A DNA stretch of 64,000 nucleotides, taken from Rugosimonospora africana (GTDB taxonomy: Bacteria; Actinomycetota; Actinomycetes; Mycobacteriales; Micromonosporaceae). Where the stretch lies: the NCBI RefSeq assembly GCF_016862975.1, contig NZ_BONZ01000039.1, positions 172,853 through 236,852 of the forward strand. Reading direction: 5' to 3'. Position 1 is the first letter of the stretch. Each line of letters begins with the position of its first letter. A program made the position numbers and the translations under genes. The notes under the pieces are model-generated. The model saw nothing but the letters and a program-made list of their open reading frames with translations. It was not told the origin of the DNA and made no database searches. Positions 16,264-24,401 of the stretch are shown here, in pieces.

Positions 16264-17393
16264 CGGAGGTCTCCGTCAACGCTCGGGATGCCGGGCATTG
16301 TGGTGGGGTCCTCTTCCACGTCGTCGGGGTCGGGGTCACCGGTGGCGAGGTCGATGAGGATGGTCTTCGCGACCCGCAGCACCGTCGCGGCGCACGCCTT
16401 GACCAGGTCAAGGTCCCCGTTGGCCCAACCCAACACGTAGGCGTCGCTGTAGGAAGCGGTATCCACACCGAGCGCGGCGCAGACGATGTGTGCCACGCTT
16501 TCGGCCTCGGTCTCACGCCGGCCGCGGTGCAGGTTCTCCCCCACCCGGGCGCTGGTCAGGTGCTCACAGCGGATGTGGGCCAGCTCGTGCACCGTCGTCT
16601 TGAGCCGCTGCGCCGGGCTGACGTCGTCGCGGACCCGCACCTGCATCACCGCACCGCCGGTGGTCATGCCGTTGGCGTCGCCGAGCAGCGCGGAGCCGGG
16701 TGGGGCCAGCTCGAACCCGTACCCGGCGTCTTTGATCAGCTTGACGACGTCGTCGAAGGCGTCACCCGGGTCATCGCCTTCCAGCAGCCGCGGTGTGGTG
16801 GACGTGGCCTGCCGGTGCCGGCGCAGGTACTGCACGGTGGGTACCTGGAAAGGTTCGCCGTCGGTTTGGGACAGATCGAACGTGGACGCGAGCCGGAAAC
16901 CCACCACCTGAACCGACGGGCGGCCGTCAGGGTCGCGGCGCACCTTCCGCCCGGCCGCCTCCATCTCCTGCGCCTCGTCCTCGCTGGGGCGACGCTTGAC
17001 CGGTGCCCAGACCTTGAAGGACTTCTCATCCCGGCGGACCTGCCGGCCGTATTTGAGCCACCCGGTCGAGCGATCCTTGCTGCCGTAGGGCAGGAAGTAC
17101 TGCGGCTCTACGTTGCGCTCGGCCGCCTGCATCATCAACAGCAGCTGATTGCCGAGACTGTACCGGGCACCCCATGCGGCGACGGTCTCGACGAACTCGA
17201 TCCACTGCGCCGGGTCGGCCGCCATCGCCGCCAGCCGTTGCTCGAAGTCCTCCCGAGCCTTCTCCAGGAACGCCTCGCGCTCCTGACCATCGTCGGCGCC
17301 ACGGCCTCTGGTCTCGGTCTTCGTCGTTCTCCTGGTTGGTTTGCCGTTCTTGGTGGGCTTCGCTGCCCGTGTGGTGCGTTGGTTCGTGGCCAC
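16260..17393 (-). CDS. ArdC-like ssDNA-binding/zincin antirestriction protein
   Basis: 377 residues, GTG start with AGGAGGG upstream. A basic, disordered N-terminus (1-35) leads into an ArdC-type N-terminal region (about 40-195: YSLGNQLLLMMQA, GWLKYGRQVRRDEKSFKVWA). A zincin domain has HELAH at 269-273 and ETEAES at about 294-299, which supplies the third ligand. ArdC proteins bind single-stranded DNA and protect transferred DNA from type I restriction. ATGA overlap with the DprA-like gene downstream marks a coupled pair. Good match to the family in domain order; individual function unverified. Confidence 0.8.
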   Translation of the reverse strand: MATNQRTTRAAKPTKNGKPTRRTTKTETRGRGADDGQEREAFLEKAREDFEQRLAAMAADPAQWIEFVETVAAWGARYSLGNQLLLMMQAAERNVEPQYFLPYGSKDRSTGWLKYGRQVRRDEKSFKVWAPVKRRPSEDEAQEMEAAGRKVRRDPDGRPSVQVVGFRLASTFDLSQTDGEPFQVPTVQYLRRHRQATSTTPRLLEGDDPGDAFDDVVKLIKDAGYGFELAPPGSALLGDANGMTTGGAVMQVRVRDDVSPAQRLKTTVHELAHIRCEHLTSARVGENLHRGRRETEAESVAHIVCAALGVDTASYSDAYVLGWANGDLDLVKACAATVLRVAKTILIDLATGDPDPDDVEEDPTTMPGIPSVDGDLR

Positions 17394-17567
17394 GGTGTGG
17401 CCCTCCTATCCCCGCCGAGTGGCGGCGGACAGGCTGGGGCCCGCGCGGCCCCAGCATGCCCGTGAGCACACGGAAAGGGGGCCGTGCGATGTGCGCGGCG
17501 ATCGGTTGGCTAGACCGGCCCGGCGCCAACACCTCCGACTGGGGTGTGGCGCGACCGAGCCCGGTGG

Positions 17568-18593
17568 TTAGTGGTCGAGGATGGAGGCGATGGTGGTCGG
17601 GTCGATACCGGCGCCGATCGCCTCGGACAGCAGCCGGGCCATGCGATCGTTGGGGTCGTCAGCGAGGGCGCGGTCGAGCGCGAGGTTGGCCAGGGCACCG
17701 TCGCCGGCCTGCAACGCGCACAGAGTCAGCAGCACGGCCGGTGTGGTGCGGAATAGGGGTTCAGCGCGGCGAACCACGTCGGTCCACATCGACAACTGCC
17801 ATCCCTGCCTGCCGGTACGGTAAGCGGCGACGTCGCGGATGTCTGGCAGATCGAGCAGGATGGTCAGGGCCGCAACGTCGTCGTCGGTGACGGCCGCCGC
17901 CCGCCGGTACCGGTTCTCGACCCGGTGCAGCCGCCGCAGCGCCTCCGCGTGCAGTTGGCGCCCCACCGGCGTATCCGTGCCCAACCGCGGCTTCTTTCCC
18001 GGTTCGGCGGCGGCGTCGACCTGGGCGACGTACCGGGTGCAAGCCGCCTTCGTCGCGGCGACCATGCCCTCCCGAGCCGGGCCGGTGACCGGGGCGAGGG
18101 TCGCCGCGAGCGCGTCCCGGTTGGGCAATGCCACCAGACCGGCGTAGACCGCCTGCGCCGCAATCGCGGTGTCGGACGGATCGATCGGGATTCCGTCCGG
18201 TGACTTGGGCATCGGCGCAGGGACACCATCCAGGTACCAGTACCGGTCGCCGGTCACGCGCAGCGCCAGGTCGATCGGCACCCGCGCGGTGCGCAGCGCG
18301 TCGGCGGCGGCCTGCACGGTGTGCTCGACGCGGTCGGCGGGTCCGTAGCCGACCAGCAGCGTGTGCGCTCCGGCCTGTTTCCCGATTCGGGCGGCGGATA
18401 GATTCAGGACCTGAGAGAGAGGGGCGGGCAGTTCTCCGGGGTCGGGCAGGGCCACGCGGATCAGGCTCGGCACGCGTTGCTCGACGATGGTCATAATAAT
18501 CAGACTGTCTTCGGGTGCGAAGCCGAGAAGGAACGGCATCGCGGCGAGCAAGTCCTCGGCATTGCGTAGCCGCATCGAGGGTTGGTCAGACAT
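17568..18593 (-). CDS. DUF4192 domain protein
   Basis: 341 residues from the ATG at 18593 (MSDQPSMRLRNAEDLLAAMP), with GAAAGGA about 10 bp upstream. Residues 8-35 carry the DUF4192 opening AEDLLAAMPFLLGFAPEDSL and IIMTIVEQRVPSLIRVALPD. Further family-like segments are HTLLVGYGPADRVEHTVQAA and the C-terminal TPAVLLTLCALQAGDGALAN and LALDRALADDPNDRMARLLS. DUF4192 is common in actinobacterial plasmids and chromosomes; its biochemical role is unknown. It is cytoplasmic and predicted alpha/beta. Confidence 0.85.
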   Translation of the reverse strand: MSDQPSMRLRNAEDLLAAMPFLLGFAPEDSLIIMTIVEQRVPSLIRVALPDPGELPAPLSQVLNLSAARIGKQAGAHTLLVGYGPADRVEHTVQAAADALRTARVPIDLALRVTGDRYWYLDGVPAPMPKSPDGIPIDPSDTAIAAQAVYAGLVALPNRDALAATLAPVTGPAREGMVAATKAACTRYVAQVDAAAEPGKKPRLGTDTPVGRQLHAEALRRLHRVENRYRRAAAVTDDDVAALTILLDLPDIRDVAAYRTGRQGWQLSMWTDVVRRAEPLFRTTPAVLLTLCALQAGDGALANLALDRALADDPNDRMARLLSEAIGAGIDPTTIASILDH

Positions 18594-18915
18594 CGGGCTT
18601 GTCCTTTCACGAAGTGTTTCGAAGTGCGCCGGCGCGCACGGTGACCTCGCGGGGCGGCAGGGGTTGACGTCGCCGGCCGCACGTCGAGGTGGAAACAGAG
18701 GCCGGTCGCGCAGCAGACCAGCCAGGCGCCGGAGCGGCACGCCTGAACAGACGGATGCCGCTCACGTTGGTGACAGCGAGCTTGCTGAACGCTGCGCTGC
18801 TGCCCATCGAGGTTGCCGCCGTCGCTGACGCTGGCGATGACGTCCCGCTGGTCCGGCGTATTGCTCGGCGATGGCAGCCCAGGCCGCGAGTACCCCTGCG
18901 CTACCGCATCGATGG
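18594..18915. other. Intergenic 322 bp, no convincing gene
   Basis: An open frame starts with ATG at 18919, overlapping the preceding stop as ATGA, but its translation is Arg/Ser/Cys-rich and runs off-frame through the DUF4192 gene. I do not accept it as coding. Apart from the DUF4192 ribosome binding site I see nothing clear. Confidence 0.4.
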
Positions 18916-19824
18916 TCATCGTGCATCCGGTACGTCCTGGGCGGGCTTCGGATCGAGGGATGCGGGAGGGGCCGTGATCAGTCCGATGTGGCGGGCCGCG
19001 GCGAGCAGGTCCTCGTCACGGAACCCGTGGGCGTGTCCGGCCGCGGTCAGCGTGCGCTGCCCGACCTTCGGTCGGCGCAGCCGCCCGGCAGCGAGGGCGT
19101 CGCCCAGCAGGGTGTTGGTGCCCAGCACGGCGCCGGGCTGCTGCGCCGGGGCGCCGGTCAGCCGGCCCGGGTAGATCGCCTCGCGGGCGCCGGTGAAGGT
19201 GCGCCCGTCGTAGCCGTCAAGGCTGCCCAGCCGGGTGGCCAGCCGGTCGGCGAGCCAGCTGGCCGGGTCGGCGCCGTCGGGGCAGACCTCCGGGGTGACC
19301 GCGCTGCGCTGCGGGTGGACTTTCCAGTAGTGGTGGGTGGGATCCCACCACCCGGACTCCTCCCGGTAGCCGCGGCCGGCCTCGCATCCTTCGCCGTACG
19401 CATTGGTGTCCGACCCGTCGAACGTGATGATCGTCGCGGTGTAGTAGACGACCGGGACCGGATCGACAGCGATCCGGGCAACGTCGAGTCCCGGGCCGTC
19501 ATCGCCGTCGAGGGCAACCCGGACCAGTAGCGTGTCATGTACGGCGGTCAGCGTCGCGCGCAATGGTTGATCGGAGCCGTGGAGGGTGACTATGACCGGG
19601 TCACCGACCTCAATCTCGGGTAGGCCCGCGACGTAGGCGCTCATCAGCTCTCGGTGGACGGGCCAGTCCCGGCTCAGGCGCCGCGGGTCGGATGGCAAGA
19701 GCCCGGGGTGGGCGGCGTCAACCGCCTCCCACAGGGCGGGGCCGGTCAGGTAACGATGGCTGGCGCGGGCCTGCTGATAGACCCACGTGGCCAGCGTGGG
19801 CGGTAGCGGGTTGTCGCTGGTCAT
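18916..19824 (-). CDS. Protein of unknown function, 302 aa
   Basis: No named family recognised. It starts MTSDNPLPPTLATWVYQQAR. It has an early helical segment, then a beta-rich middle with two-residue repeats typical of small barrels (EIEVGDPVIVTLHGSDQPLR, VVYYTATIITFDGSDTNAYG). The aromatic stretch GWWDPTHHYWKVHPQRSAVT follows, and the C-terminal half ends in KVGQRTLTAAGHAHGFRDED. No signal or membrane segment. It is one of a series of single ICE cargo genes on the minus strand, each with its own ribosome binding site. Confidence 0.6.
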   Translation of the reverse strand: MTSDNPLPPTLATWVYQQARASHRYLTGPALWEAVDAAHPGLLPSDPRRLSRDWPVHRELMSAYVAGLPEIEVGDPVIVTLHGSDQPLRATLTAVHDTLLVRVALDGDDGPGLDVARIAVDPVPVVYYTATIITFDGSDTNAYGEGCEAGRGYREESGWWDPTHHYWKVHPQRSAVTPEVCPDGADPASWLADRLATRLGSLDGYDGRTFTGAREAIYPGRLTGAPAQQPGAVLGTNTLLGDALAAGRLRRPKVGQRTLTAAGHAHGFRDEDLLAAARHIGLITAPPASLDPKPAQDVPDAR

Positions 19825-19976
19825 GCTGCTCGCTTTCCGCGGCCGGCGACCCGTGCTGGGCCGGCGGACGCCGAACCCTGCTGGCCGCCGGCCGCTTCGG
19901 TGGAAACGGGTGACGGTGCGGTCTCACCCGGTGGGTGAGGTGTCAGGGATCAGCGCGAGGCGCCTGCGGCAACTGT

Positions 19977-21044
19977 TCAGGCTGTCGCTGGCGATTCGGG
20001 TGGCCAGGCGAAGTCGTCGAGCGGGAACGCAGCGCCGGGCAGCGCGGCCAGGCTCGGGTGCAGGCGCTGGTATTCGCTGCGACTGACCAGCCCGATGAGT
20101 AGCGAATCGCCGACCGCGATGCGCGGGGTGATGGCGTGTCGTATCCGGTCGAGCCGTAGTGGCCCCGGTAGTACACCGCTGACGGTCAGTAGGTGCCCGA
20201 GGTAGATGGTCATGCGGAAGCGGGCGACGGGGGCGGTCAGCGGGTCGAGTTCCACACCGTCGACGCTGGCCAGGATCCGTAGCGCGGCCTGCTCGGCGGG
20301 GATTACAGCGCCGCCGGTCAGCGGCGGGCGAGTGGTGACGGCGCTGGTGATGGTGCCGGTGGTCCACCACTGCCACAGGTAGTCGACTGCCCGGATCAGG
20401 AAGTGACCGGTTCCGCAGGCCGGGTCGATCGTGCGCATCAGCCGTTCGTGGCGGAACTCGTTCACCGCGGGGACGAGGGTCTCATCGAGAATCAGATCGG
20501 CGACCCAGTACGGGGTTTGCACGAGGGCGTTGCGTGCCCGCCGGTCGTCGTGCAGTACCGGCAGCAGATCGCCGATTGGCCAGCCGGTGATGGAGCCGGG
20601 TGCGGTCTCGGTCGTCGGGTAGGCGAGGCTGGGTGCGTCGTTGGCCCACCAGTCGATCAGCGCCGTGCACGCCGCCGGGCTGGGTGTGCCGGCCCACAGC
20701 GCCGGCTGGTAGGCGGGGTGCATCAGCCACTGTGTGGCCGGGTGGCAGGCCAGCTGTTCGAACGCGCGGCCAAGCCAGACGGTTCCGCTGGCGGTGGTGC
20801 GGGTCAGGCCATCGGGTGAGCCGCGCAGCAGCGGCCGGACCAGCTGGTGGTCTTCGGCCCACGCCGCGACGCACGACATGTACACCCAGGCGGCGGCGAC
20901 CGCCCGCTGACGGTCGACAGCGTCGTGGTGGTGGGCCGAAGGGTCGGACCGCTCGGGCCGAAGCGTGACCGTCGCGGCCAGCGCGTCCACGTAGTACAGG
21001 AGTTCTCGTCGGAATGCCCGGTCTGCCGCCGGGTTCGAGGCCAT
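19977..21044 (-). CDS. N6-adenine methyltransferase-like protein without NPPY
   Basis: 355 residues from the ATG at 21044, preceded by CCGGAGG. It resembles type IIG/Eco57I-like adenine methyltransferases: ALVQTPYWVADLILDETLVP (the usual TPxxVAxxI entry helix) and motif I as DPACGTGHFLIRAVDYLWQW at about 207-220, which binds S-adenosylmethionine. A later VDGVELDPLTAPVARFRMTI fits motif II. The protein then ends with AVGDSLL without an NPPY catalytic motif, so it may bind AdoMet and DNA without methylating, or need a partner. The longer upstream frame is Arg-rich and was rejected. Confidence 0.7.
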   Translation of the reverse strand: MASNPAADRAFRRELLYYVDALAATVTLRPERSDPSAHHHDAVDRQRAVAAAWVYMSCVAAWAEDHQLVRPLLRGSPDGLTRTTASGTVWLGRAFEQLACHPATQWLMHPAYQPALWAGTPSPAACTALIDWWANDAPSLAYPTTETAPGSITGWPIGDLLPVLHDDRRARNALVQTPYWVADLILDETLVPAVNEFRHERLMRTIDPACGTGHFLIRAVDYLWQWWTTGTITSAVTTRPPLTGGAVIPAEQAALRILASVDGVELDPLTAPVARFRMTIYLGHLLTVSGVLPGPLRLDRIRHAITPRIAVGDSLLIGLVSRSEYQRLHPSLAALPGAAFPLDDFAWPPESPATA

Positions 21045-21065
21045 GGGTACCTCCGGTTTGACATG

Positions 21066-21091
21066 AACGCCACCCCGGTCGGGGTGGCGTT
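21066..21091 (-). promoter_or_regulatory. 12-bp perfect hairpin in the leader of the methyltransferase-like gene
   Basis: AACGCCACCCCG and its exact complement separated by GT. It ends 22 bp before the start at 21044, immediately ahead of the ribosome binding site, so it could affect translation or end an upstream transcript. Confidence 0.55.
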
Positions 21092-21332
21092 GGTGGGTGT
21101 GATGCAGGGAAGGCGACTGCCGCCAACGGGTGCGTCGGGGACGACCAGAGCGGCCCCGTCGAGGCTCACCGACCGCCGAGGACCAGCACTTCCTGGCAGC
21201 GGTGGGTGAGTCGATGAGCCGGCCGCCTCGGTTGGACACGACGTCGTCGCAGTCGGTCGCCCCAGGCGTTGGAGTGGATGGTCAACGCCTCGGGTGGCAA
21301 GTGCGGATGGCCCGCCGTCGCAGGCGTGTGGG

Positions 21333-22703
21333 TCAGGTCCGCGTCACCGGGCGCAGCGTTGCCGCCAACGCGGCCGTCTTGGTCGCCGTGCGAAACATCG
21401 AGACAGCATTGGCGGTGATGTCGGCGATGCCGTCGGCTCGCTCCCGCTGGGTGAACGGCAGGCGCGTGTGCGGACCGATCCGGAACGCGGGCAGGTCGAA
21501 ATGCCGACGGGCCACGACGCTGCCGTCCGCGGTCTCGTACTCATCGAACGACCCAAGGTCGAGTCCGTCGATGTCCGTCTCCCGGTTGCCGGTGCAGAGG
21601 ATGACCAAGTCGTACGTGCGACCGTCGATAAGCGCCATGCCGGGCAGCGCGACGGGTTGGGCCCGACGCGCGACTACGTTGAGCCGTCGCACCCCGAAGC
21701 GGTCCGGGCGCAGGTAGCGCCCGATGGCCTGATACCGGCCACGGATCTGCTCCTGCCAGCCGTCGCACGTGGTCGGCAGCGCGTCGGTGTACCAGTCGAT
21801 GCGCTCCACGCGGTCCAGTGCCGCGGCGGCCATGAACGGCTGCGGCGCGATGCCCAGCAACGACTCGACGGCGCACTTGGCAGAGTCACCGCCGCCGATC
21901 ACCGCGGCCCGGCGCACGCCCCGCAGCGGCCACCGGTCGGCCATGCGCCGCATGAACTGGCGGAACGAGAGGATGCTGGTGCCGTTGGCACATTCCTGGT
22001 CGCCCGGATCACCCAGTCCTCGCGCGTCGACGACCCGCCCGGCGCGCGGGAGGCCGCACCCATCGACGTCGAACTGGACCCCTGTGTCGTCACCGTCGAC
22101 GGACAGCACGTTGGCCCTGGTGACCACGTCGGCGAACTGGGCCAGTGTCAACCGGATCACGATTGCCATGTCCGTGTTCGCCTGGTATTCCGTCATCGAC
22201 ACGTTAGCGGCCTGGATCGGCGCACCGGGCAGATAGTTCAGGCTCGCTCCCTGATCCCCAGCCAGTCCCCCGCTTCCCCCACGGTTGCGGGAGTTGAGGT
22301 AGAACGTCGGCCGGGCGGTCATCGCGAACGCACCACCGACCCGCTCCTCACGCTCCAGCACCAACGGCTTCGGGTAGCCGCTCAAGACTCGGGTTGCCGC
22401 GTACACGGCGGAGTGGAATCCGCTACCGATAACGACCTCGCGGTCGGCGCTGCTGGTTCGCAGCAGGTCCTGCTTGCGCGGTTCGTCCGACCAGTAGTCA
22501 TCCAGCGCCTGGTCAGCGAACTCGCGACCGTACGGGTCCAGCGCGATACCGGTCAGCTGTGCCTGCAGCGGGCTCGCGAACTCAGACTGCCGCTCCATCA
22601 TTGCCCGCATGCCTTCGGAAGCGGTCGGCTTCAACGCGACCGCGGTCAGCAGGGACTCGATCGGCGCGGACGGTGCAAACATCAGTGGTGAAATGTCGGC
22701 CAT
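21333..22703 (-). CDS. FAD/NAD(P)-binding oxidoreductase
   Basis: 456 residues from the ATG at 22703, preceded by GGAG. The first dinucleotide fold is REVVIGSGFHSAVYAATRVL (GxGxxS) followed by the acidic ending LVLEREERVGGAF. The second is RRAAVIGGGDSAKCAVESLL (GGGDSA, NADPH type). YDLVILCTGNRETDIDG near the end is the conserved ATG-like motif of two-dinucleotide-binding flavoproteins. It resembles flavin monooxygenases or lysine/ornithine N-monooxygenase relatives. The substrate is unknown. It is unusual cargo among conjugation genes and has no biosynthetic neighbours. Confidence 0.75.
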   Translation of the reverse strand: MADISPLMFAPSAPIESLLTAVALKPTASEGMRAMMERQSEFASPLQAQLTGIALDPYGREFADQALDDYWSDEPRKQDLLRTSSADREVVIGSGFHSAVYAATRVLSGYPKPLVLEREERVGGAFAMTARPTFYLNSRNRGGSGGLAGDQGASLNYLPGAPIQAANVSMTEYQANTDMAIVIRLTLAQFADVVTRANVLSVDGDDTGVQFDVDGCGLPRAGRVVDARGLGDPGDQECANGTSILSFRQFMRRMADRWPLRGVRRAAVIGGGDSAKCAVESLLGIAPQPFMAAAALDRVERIDWYTDALPTTCDGWQEQIRGRYQAIGRYLRPDRFGVRRLNVVARRAQPVALPGMALIDGRTYDLVILCTGNRETDIDGLDLGSFDEYETADGSVVARRHFDLPAFRIGPHTRLPFTQRERADGIADITANAVSMFRTATKTAALAATLRPVTRT

Positions 22704-22883
22704 AGTGGTCTCCATTCGGGAGGTCACCGGGTCACCACACCGGGCCGCGTACCCATCCCGGGTAGCCCCCCGGGAGTTGTGGCACGCGGCCGGCGCGGTC
22801 CCGGAAGGGTCAAACGGATAGGTGGATTGGGTGGCGCGTTCTACCAGCGGAGGATGTGCGGGTGGTGGTTGCTGGCTATTGCG

Positions 22884-23627
22884 TCACCAATCCCAGATGG
22901 GCAAGTCGTCAACCTGGTCGGCGTCAGCGTCGAACAGGACGTAGTCGCAGTCCAACCCGCGGGCGTAGCGGTAGATGATCAACACCTCGGCGGGCAGCTG
23001 CGGATAGTCGCCGGCGTGGACCTGCGGGTCCGGAGGCACCCACATCAGCCAACCGAACCGCAAGCTATTGACGACCACTCCGTCCTGCCGAGACAGTCCG
23101 GCGCTGCCGAGATGCTGGGGCAGATGAGCGGTGGACAGTTCCAGCAGGCCGCGGATCCTGGCCCCATTCGGATCCACGTCGCCTGTGACCGGTTGCTGAC
23201 GCTGCGGGTAGTCGTTGCCGTCCACCGGATCCGGTCGATTCCCTGGCGTACCGAGATCGAGGCGAAACAGCCCGTTGGCATCCACCTTCGCGGGAAAATA
23301 GCCGTCGCCGGTATCGGCAGCAGCCGCGAGGTGGTCGGTGACCAACGACTCGTCGGGCCATTCCTGCCCGTCGTCGGTGTGCCAGAGTTGATGGCCGTCT
23401 CGGGCGTAGGCGGCGATGAGCGTGACCGACGAGCCCACCACGTCCTCACCGAGCTGAAACACCAGCCGGGCCAGGTCCGGGTGGACAGCCTGGGCAGCGA
23501 TGCCCGCTTCGGCGACGAGCAGATCGACGTAGTGCTCGCGGGCCAGAGTGGCCCTGCTATGCGCCGCGATCCGTCGCGCGTCGCGGATGGCGGCGGGCAG
23601 ACGGCGGTAGTCGGCGGTGTCCGCCAT
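22884..23627 (-). CDS. Unknown protein sharing its C-terminal domain with the 90-aa protein at 25846
   Basis: 247 residues from the ATG at 23627, with TTGGAGAAC upstream. The last about 85 residues align with the small protein at 25846-26118: GARIRGLLELSTAHLPQ against MARIRNLLELSPRHLRPQ, and IYRYARGLDCDYVLFDADAD against LRYARDLDCDYILIDTDADV, both ending LPIWDW/LPLWD. The first 150 residues (helical, with DGHQLWHTDDGQEWPDESLV) are extra. No catalytic motif is seen. Small proteins ending in this kind of acidic stretch recur on actinomycete elements; the function is unknown. Confidence 0.65.
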   Translation of the reverse strand: MADTADYRRLPAAIRDARRIAAHSRATLAREHYVDLLVAEAGIAAQAVHPDLARLVFQLGEDVVGSSVTLIAAYARDGHQLWHTDDGQEWPDESLVTDHLAAAADTGDGYFPAKVDANGLFRLDLGTPGNRPDPVDGNDYPQRQQPVTGDVDPNGARIRGLLELSTAHLPQHLGSAGLSRQDGVVVNSLRFGWLMWVPPDPQVHAGDYPQLPAEVLIIYRYARGLDCDYVLFDADADQVDDLPIWDW

Positions 23628-23757
23628 AATGTTCTCCAATCACAAGTTGTGGTAGATGAGCCCGTGCCGGGATGGGCCGGGGCGAGGGTCCGGCAGAGTG
23701 CTGCCGCCGGCTGGTTTCCGGCGCGGCACACGAATGTGACGAGCGGCCGGCCCCGCG

Positions 23758-24231
23758 CTACCGGGACAGCGCCCGCCAGTCCTGGCGCAGCCGCTGACGC
23801 AGCACGGCTTCGTAGTCGTCGATCTGGCCCCCTGCAAGGGCCTCGTAGTGCCCCCCGTTGTCGGCGAGGTTGACCGGTGGCAGTCCGGCAAGCCGCCACA
23901 TGCGGGAGTACAGCCCGGCAGCAGTGGTGTTCAGGGGTACCCGCTGGCTGACCTCACACAGTGCCCAGCAGCATTCGGCGGCCGTACCGGGTTTCGTGTT
24001 GGCACCGGCCGCGACTCGGTCGAGCAGTTCACGGCAGTGCGCCCGGTACACCAGGTTGTTGGTGGTCAACCCGTCAGTGGGTCGCAATAGGGGGAAGCTG
24101 CGCCAGATTCGGTCGGCGGCGTCGGGATGACGTTGCTGTGCGGCGGAGATCTCGTCCTCGGCCACGCTCATCGCGTCGAAAATGGGGTCGAGGAGGCGCT
24201 TGATGTCGCCGATGAGTTCGGGCAGGTCCAT
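23758..24231 (-). CDS. Helical protein of unknown function, 157 aa
   Basis: ATG with CAGGAGTAGGCC upstream, so the start is firm. All-helical and soluble: MDLPELIGDIKRLLDPIFDA, AAQQRHPDAADRIWRSFPLL, NLVYRAHCRELLDRVAAGAN, GTAAECCWALCEVSQRVPLN, ending YEAVLRQRLRQDWRALSR. No family recognised. It lies between the shared-domain protein and the GGDEF gene. Confidence 0.6.
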   Translation of the reverse strand: MDLPELIGDIKRLLDPIFDAMSVAEDEISAAQQRHPDAADRIWRSFPLLRPTDGLTTNNLVYRAHCRELLDRVAAGANTKPGTAAECCWALCEVSQRVPLNTTAAGLYSRMWRLAGLPPVNLADNGGHYEALAGGQIDDYEAVLRQRLRQDWRALSR

Positions 24232-24401
24232 GGCCTACTCCTGTAGGGATGGCTATAGGGGGCGCCCCACGACATGCTGTCGGCGGACACCACCGAAATC
24301 TGCCGTGGCACCCCCGAGGGTTGGTCCTTGAGGAATCGGGTATGAGCGGCGGGTACCGGCCCCGGTCATCTGCCCGGCGGCGGCCGACACTCGCCGGTGA
24401 G

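Noticed and set aside
18500..18919. A minus-strand frame starting with ATGA overlap to the 302-aa gene.
   Set aside because: The translation is Arg/Ser/Cys-rich without domains and continues in the wrong frame through the DUF4192 start.
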